A model generated the notes under the pieces. That model was not told the origin of the DNA. It ran no database searches and saw only the letters and a list, made by a program, of their open reading frames with translations. A program made the translations under genes and the position numbers. DNA of 64,000 nucleotides from Globodera rostochiensis (taxonomy: Eukaryota; Nematoda; Chromadorea; Rhabditida; Heteroderidae): assembly GCA_018350325.1 (NCBI GenBank), contig JAEVLN010000005.1, positions 2,242,142-2,306,141 of the forward strand. The letters are read 5' to 3'. Below are positions 57,766-64,000 of the stretch, piece after piece. How positions within the stretch are numbered: the stretch's first letter is position 1; every line of letters starts with the position of its first letter.

Positions 57766-60700
57766 ATGGAATTTTCTGATGACGATGGCCCCCCAACTTT
57801 GGATGGGCCCTATCCCATGGCAAACGACAGCAATAATTTTTTGGGATTAGCAACTCCATTTGACGAAGCTGCAAGCGCGCAACATCCGGTCGAGGCATCA
57901 GCAGTGGTAAGGCAACTGCATTTTTTTTGTTTAGGTCATTACAACGAACAAATTCTAATTCTTTGAGAGTTTTTTCAGGTGTCTGCGCAACCGAAAACAG
58001 CTGCGCGGCCAGGACGGAAAGAGCCGGCACTGAACAAGAATTTGGACGTCGAGCAGTTCAATGGAGATGAATGGATGTGCCTGGCAGCGGCACAAGCTAG
58101 CAGCGGACGGTTTAAAGGTGTGGGAAAATGAAACAAAACAAATTGCATTTAATTAATTAATTAATTTAAACCACTAAACAAAAGGTGTTTGCAACTCTGC
58201 CAGAGCTATAGAAAAGGGACGCGCACGTGCACACCTTTTTAAGGGCCCCTGGCACCCTTTTTGGACCCCTGCGCAACTTTATGCAAATTTTTTCCCTGCG
58301 CGACCCATTCGCGCACCCTGCGAGACTTTATGCAAATTTTACCCCTGCGCGAACTGCGCGACTTTATGCAAATTTTATCCCTGCGCGACCCATTTGCGCA
58401 CCCTGCGCGACTTTATGCAAATTTTTTCCCTGCGCGACCCATTTGCGCACCCTGCGCGACTTTATGCAAATTTTTTCCCTGCGCGACCCATTTGCGCACC
58501 CTGCGCGAATTTATGCAAATTTTTTCCCTGCGCGGCTTTATTTAATATTTATATTTAATTATTTTAATATTCCAATTTTTTACTGCGCGAGTTACTTGCG
58601 CACACTGCGCAGCTTTTTTAATTTTTTAAATTTAAATTTTGAATTTTTCACTGCGCGAGTTTTAAAATATTTTTAAAATTATTTTTAAATCAAATAATAT
58701 CATTTTCATCGCTGGGGGTTTGAACTTTCGCCCATCGGTCGTCGAACCTCGCACGCTAACCACTTGGCCACAGCAACATTGAGAGAAAGGGAATATAATT
58801 CTGCTATAAGCCAAAAATTTGCCCAAAAATTATTTAAGGCATCTTTCCCCTCAAAAAGTTCTTAACGCATCTTTGTATTTATTTTTTTAATTAAATATTT
58901 TTAAAATAAGAACAATTTTTTTAAATTTAACGACAGGGCGATTTGAAATTTTTATTTTTGTTTAAGCATTTCGATTTATCGGCCGGTTTATGCTCAACTT
59001 TATCTGGGGGTCCGCATACCCTGAGGACGTTTTAAAGGCGCTCTTCTCCATGTGCCTGGCCTACGCAGTGAAGGGAGCGGAAGGAATGAAAATCGTCGCT
59101 GATCACTTCATCTTTTTGCTGTCTGCGCGGCACCTGGACTACGAAATTGCTCTTCATTTCAAAAAGATTGACAACACGACCGCTGAAACCATTTTGACGC
59201 GCTTTGAAATGGTTGACCAAAGCAACAAATCAAAGGAAAGGCCGTCCATTTGTGAGGAATCTTTTATTATTGACGTCACCGCAATCGACAGCGGTGGAAA
59301 GCGGAAAAAATTGGCCGGCAAAGGACGTCCCAAAGAGTTTAACATAAACTACAACATCTATCAAGGGGCAACATTCGAGCTGACGAACAACGACAACCTT
59401 TGTCTTTTTCGGGCCTTTGAATTTTTGCGCATGAAGTTTGTGCTTCCCCAACAACGGTTTAGCGAATATAAGCGCGACGAGGTCTGGCAGCTGAACAACG
59501 TCATGGCGTTATGTCGTACTTGCGGCATTTCAAGGAGGCAACAATTTTATTCGGTTGAAGAGTATGGAGCGAGAATTCAGGTATGTTGGCTTAAAATAAA
59601 AAATAATAATTTTGGCAATAATTTTTTAAGGCTTTTTATGAGCAGCTGCATCCCGGAATGTTTCGGCTTTTCTGCTTTGAAACATCCGGCAAAATGAAAC
59701 CTTCTTGGAAATCCGACGTGGAGGACTACCAGCACGAGCTCTGTGTGCTGTTTCGGATGGAGATGAGGGCGCTGTTGGACACTATGACGCGATAAAAGCG
59801 ACGGGAAAATTATTCAACGCGAAAGGAAATTATTGTTTTGGGGTAAGCGTGTAAAAATAAAAGGTGCATAACAACAAAACTTTTAGTGCGAGATGCCATA
59901 TCTACAACCAAACCGACATAATGCTACCTGCAAATGGAAGTGCCACAACTGTCAGCGCGTCGGAAACGGCTTCAAGGGGAATTGCGAGAATAGAAATGGC
60001 AATTTTTTTGAAAGTTGCTTGGGGTGTAATAAGGTAACAGGTTGATGTAAAAGAGTCAAGAGTTAAAATTTTACTTATTTTCAGACCTTCAAAAGTTTGG
60101 AATGTTACGAACATCACGCTAAAGTGGCCACGTGCAAAGTTAAGCGCGGGAAAGAGAAGACGGCCACCGAAAATTCCATCTGCAAGAGTTCAAAAAAATG
60201 CATTGATTGCGGAGTGATTTATCAAACTCGGGTAGGCCTTAATTTTGAACCATATTTAAAGGCCTAAATTTTAAGGACCAAGACAAACAAAAGGGGCACG
60301 TCTGCGGCCAAAAATTCTGTCGTATTTGTCTCGGGTACCACACGCCTCGGGACTGCTACATTCCGTACCGGCCAAAAGCAAAAAAGGAGAAGCGGTTCAT
60401 CTTCTTCGACTTCGAATGCACTACGCACTTCAAGCCGGACCCGGAGATTCTGCGCTTCAAGCACCAGGTAATTTAAAAAAATTAAAAAACTTCTGTTTGG
60501 GAAATTTCATTTAAAAAAAAACAGGTCAATTTTTGCTATGCGCACGTGACTTGCACGAGGTGCATTGAGAATGGGACCTGGGACAAGGAGCTTGAAAAAG
60601 CGTGCGCGATTTGTGGGCCCCTTCGATTTTACTCATGGGCGCCTTTCTACTACGACAACACGGACGTCGACAGGGCATTTCGAGTGGACGACCCGCTGGC

Positions 60701-63700
60701 GGCGTTCACCAAATGGCTGCTGCACTTTGAGTCGGAGACGCTGGGCCTTGACCCCAATGATCGCCGGAAGCGGAAGCGAGCCCCTGCCAACAACAACATA
60801 CTGGACGAGGAAGCCGATGACGGCGAAAGTGACGACGATGACGACAACAACTACATGATTTTTGGAGAGAAAGGCGAAAAGCCCATCTCCGTCACAACGT
60901 ACGCCTACGCACACGCCGGTAAGATTAAAAAGAAAAAAGGATAAAATAATTTGAGAAACAAAAATAAATAAAATTGAAAAAAATAAAAAATAAAAATTGA
61001 AGGTTCTCGCTATGATCACGTGCTGATCTATGGAGAGATGCTGAGAATGGGCGTCAAGCCTAGTCTCGTCCGTCAAGGAAACCATCTGCTGGAGCTGCGC
61101 GCTCCCAAAAAGGGGGGATTAACGGCCACTGTCTTCAGGGACAGGCAAGTAATAAATTAAAATTCCAAATTTAATTAATTTTTCAGTTATAAATTGATTC
61201 CGTTGAAACTGGCGGCGTTTGTCAAGACGTTCGGCCTTGAAATTGATGGAGTGGAGAACAAAAAATACTTCCCCCACAAGTTCAACAAGGTATGCTTAAA
61301 AAATTAATATTTTCTGAAATTTCAATTTAGGAAGAAAACTACGACATTGAGCTCGAAACCCTGCCGCCGCTGGAGATGTACTACCCAGGCGGGCATTTCC
61401 CGGAAGAGCGAAAGAAACTTGAAAGCTGGCACAGGGAGAACTTCAACACGCCGTTCCTCCTGCGCGAAGTAATCGCTGATTACTGCAGAACCGGTGAATT
61501 TTAAACAATAAAATTTAAAACTTTTTTTGAAATTAGACGTCCAAATTCTTGCGCATGGCGTTATCAAAATGCGCAAATTGTTCTACAGCGAAACGTTTGA
61601 TGACATCACCGATTCGGTGACGATTCCGGTTGGTTTAATTAAATTTTAAAATAAATAAAATATTTAAATAATTTTAGTCCGCTTGCATGAAGTTTTTTGT
61701 GTCCGTGGCGCACTACGACAAGCAGAAGATCGCCATAATCCCCCACCTTGGCTACGAGAAGAGAGGAAAGCAAAGCACCATTGCACGGAAATACCTAAAG
61801 GTAAGTTAAAATTTATAAATAAAATAAGAAATAATAACTTAAGTGGCGCGCGGAGGAGGAGCTGCGCGAAAACGGCCTCACCCTTCGGCACGTCGAAAGC
61901 CCTGGCGGAGAGTACAAATTCGGCAACTACAGCTTGGACGGGATGCTGGAAAGGCCGGGAGACGGAAATAACCTCGCAATTGAGGTCAACGGGTAAGTGA
62001 AAAAATCTGGTACAATAATAATATTCTTCCATCAAAAAACAGTTGCTATTGGCACGCTTGCCCTCATTGTTTTCCTGACGACGCGGCAATTGTTGGAGGA
62101 GGGGAGACAGCTGGGGCAATCCGCGCAAGGGACGCGAAGCGAATTGCCCAAATTGCGCGGGAGTTCGAAGTTGAAATTGTCTGGGAGTGCCATCTCAACC
62201 GGCTGCTGGAGGACACCCCAGGGATGAAGGCGTTCTTCGACAACACGCCCGACTCGGGGCCCATCGACTTCCATGATGCCTTTTTTGGAGGTAAATAAAA
62301 AAATTTAAATAAAAAAAAATTTGAATTAAAGGCCGAACGGGCCCTGAGTGGTTAGGGGCGTCTGTGATCAAGGATGATGGTGTACTCCTGCCAAGGACCA
62401 TCAAAATTAAAGACTTCAACAGTCTTTATCCGTCACGGTAAAGGTGGTGCCAATGTTTGGTCTTTAAATTTTTAAAAATTAGGAACATGTTCACCAACTA
62501 CCCGGTCGGGCACCCAACCCTTGTCCACTTCGACAAGGACGTCCATTGGTGCAAACCCGCCGATGTTGTCGGGGACGACGGGTACAGGCTGGAGGGAATT
62601 ATCAAGTGTTTCGTTGTGCCGCCTCGTCACGTTTATTACGGCATCCCCGTCTTGCCGCTTCGGATGAACAAGAGGACGCTGTTTCCCTTGTGCCGGAAGT
62701 GTGCTGAACTCTTCCCGAGCGGCGCAGTGGACAGAGAATACAGTTGTCCTCATTTTGAGGACGAGGAAAGAGGTTAAATACTTTAAAATAATTAAATTAA
62801 TTTAAATTTTTAGGGTTTTCGGTAACCATCCCACACATCGAGTTGGAGGAAGCCCTCAGAGTGGGCTATAGAGTGACGCGTGTGTACAGGGCTTACATCT
62901 GGCCGTTGGCATGCGACTGGAGTGGCTTTTTGTTCCACAGCTACCTCGAGAAATTTTTGAAGATGAAATTTGAGGGTAATTTTTTATTTGAATCAATTTC
63001 CGCAATTAATAAATATATTTAGCCAGCGGCTACCCGGCAAATTGTTCAGAGGAGGGCATCAGCGAGGAGGAGGCCGCAGCGCGAAAACAAGCGTACATCG
63101 ACAAGGCTTGGAGCGTGTGCCAAGTGCGGTTGAACCCGGCCAACATCAAGTACAACGCAGGGCTGCGCTACGTGGCAAAACTCTGCCTGAACTCCCTTTG
63201 GGGGCGTTTCGCGCTGAGGTATAATTTAGAAATAAAACAATTTAAAAATTAATCAATTCAAACAAAAAATTTTTTTTAATTTAGAAATCGCCTGACCAAA
63301 ACAGAGATCATCGACAACCACTCGGATCTGGCCAAGCTGCTGAACGACGACAAGATCGAGATCAGCAGCATCGATCAGCTGACTGAAAAATTTTGGATGG
63401 TGTGCTACAAGGCCAAGGACGAGCACGTGGTCGAGCACGACACGAGCAACGTAAAAATTTCGAAGGGGTTTAGGGGAAACAATTTAAATTTGAAAATATC
63501 AGGTTGCGATAGCCCTTTGGACGACATCAGCGGCACGAATACATCTCCTCGATTCACTGCAGAAGGTCTTTTGTGTTCCAGGTGGCACCTGGCGCGAAGA
63601 CACGCGCGTACTTTACATGGTAATTGTTACAAAAAATAACAATTTTCAAAACTTGTCTTTTAAGGACACCGACTCCATCTTCTACGAGTACGAGACGGCC

Positions 63701-64000
63701 CTGGGGGACCCGCTGCCAGGCGGAGAGCAACTTGGTGATTTTTTAAATTCAAAAAAACAAATAAGGGTTCAATTTTAGGAGAATTGGCCGATGAATACCC
63801 ACATCACACGATTGTGGAATTCGTGTGTGGTATGTTTTGGGGTTGGGGGATCCAAAAAAATTTTTAAAAAAATAAATTGCTATTTTAGCGGGCCCAAAGG
63901 CCTACGCGCTCTGGCTTCGGGACAACACCACCGGCGAGGACCAGTACAAAATGAAGCTGCGCGGGATCACCCTCGACTCGGACGCGTGCCAGCAGATCAA
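57766..64000 (+). CDS. Family B DNA polymerase, protein-primed (Maverick/Polinton-like), 3' partial
   Basis: Exons: 57766-57906, 57979-58117, 58967-59580, 59631-59842, 59887-60033, 60085-60231, 60276-60467, 60525-60918, 61003-61144, 61187-61289, 61331-61493, 61537-61628, 61678-61800, 61844-61992, 62043-62290, 62332-62437, 62483-62772, 62814-62975, 63023-63218, 63285-63450, 63503-63619, 63665-63734, 63779-63829, 63889-64000. All phases close except inside exon 4. The N-terminal part (about 330 aa) is unrecognised. Cys-rich fingers follow in exons 5-7. Exonuclease motifs: FFDFECTTH, SRYDHVLI, DYCRTDV. Polymerase motifs: A DFNSLYPSR, B LCLNSLWGRF, C YMDTDSIF, then GPKAYAL. These are the DNA_pol_B_2 signatures of Polintons, adenovirus-like elements and linear plasmids. 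Exon 4 changes frame by one base near 59751-59753 in a T run, either a real break or a base-calling error. Intron 9 has a GC donor (ACAG|GCAAGT). No integrase, capsid, ATPase or protease gene is in view. Confidence 0.88.
58268..58534 (+). repeat. 49-bp satellite in polymerase intron 2, right copy
   Basis: Same unit as at 54192 with about five copies. One is shortened and one is fused (GCGCGAACTGCGCGAC). The arrays have changed independently since duplication. Confidence 0.9.

Larger units (their letters stand above)
55672..59752. repeat. Tandem segmental duplication, right copy
   Basis: It begins AATTAGGCGG like the left copy and runs in the same order: collagen-flank DNA, 17-bp tandem, repeat R, GC-rich words, tRNA-like element, polymerase exons. 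Unlike the left copy, the polymerase gene here continues past the duplication end. The simplest history is duplication of [flank + element 5' part] from an original flank-element arrangement. Confidence 0.95.

Overview
This window is nuclear DNA of an animal, almost certainly a nematode. The host genes are split by many short introns, and most match well-known metazoan families when spliced by eye: cullin-3, ornithine aminotransferase, PRPF31, syntaxin-18, synaptobrevin, PDK1, an ATGL-type lipase, an ADP/ATP carrier, TMEM87, a cuticle collagen and an orcokinin-type neuropeptide precursor. The synaptobrevin and the RKRR-processed cuticle collagen are typically nematode. About six GC-AG introns and long C/G homopolymers inside introns suggest a tylenchid, possibly a cyst nematode; that lineage guess is inference. 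All exon joins were chosen by hand so that reading phase closes and family motifs are kept.

Layout. 1-8999: 3' part of a BEL/Pao LTR retrotransposon of retrovirus type, with gag-pol-env in one open frame, a phlebovirus-like glycoprotein, an extra overlapping ORF, a polypurine tract and the 3' LTR. 9964-13422 (+): cullin-3. 13597-15510 (-): ornithine aminotransferase, tail to tail with it. 15757-16121: a hAT-like MITE with an 8-bp target duplication. 16217-16964 (-): small unknown gene. 17176-19164 (-): PRPF31. 19708-21055 (+): coiled-coil, Pro/Gln-rich protein. 21872-23716 and 24051-24618 (both -): two SNARE genes, syntaxin-18 and synaptobrevin. 26545-30342 (-): PDK1. 30343-34912: gene-poor with G-rich satellite. 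34913-35518 (-): doubtful small gene. 35674-38577 (-): ATGL-like lipase. 40561-41843 (-): ADP/ATP carrier. 43126-46135 (+): TMEM87. 46563-47103 (-): orcokinin-like precursor. 50296-51569 (-): collagen. 51590-59752: tandem segmental duplication of about 4.08 kb. 53694-55662 and 57766-64000 (+): a truncated and a longer copy of a gene for a family B DNA polymerase of the protein-primed (Maverick/Polinton-like) type. The longer copy has 24 recognisable exons and runs off the window.

The host genes are unrelated housekeeping, secretory and neuronal genes, and I see no operon-like functional unit. The two SNARE genes lie side by side on one strand, but one acts in ER retrieval and the other in synaptic exocytosis. 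The most unusual signals are: two introns (PDK1 and TMEM87) whose tandem arrays begin at, and repeatedly copy, the 5' splice site; a fourfold Trp-acidic repeat in syntaxin-18; the polymerase gene duplicated together with host sequence next to a collagen gene; and the frequent GC-AG introns.
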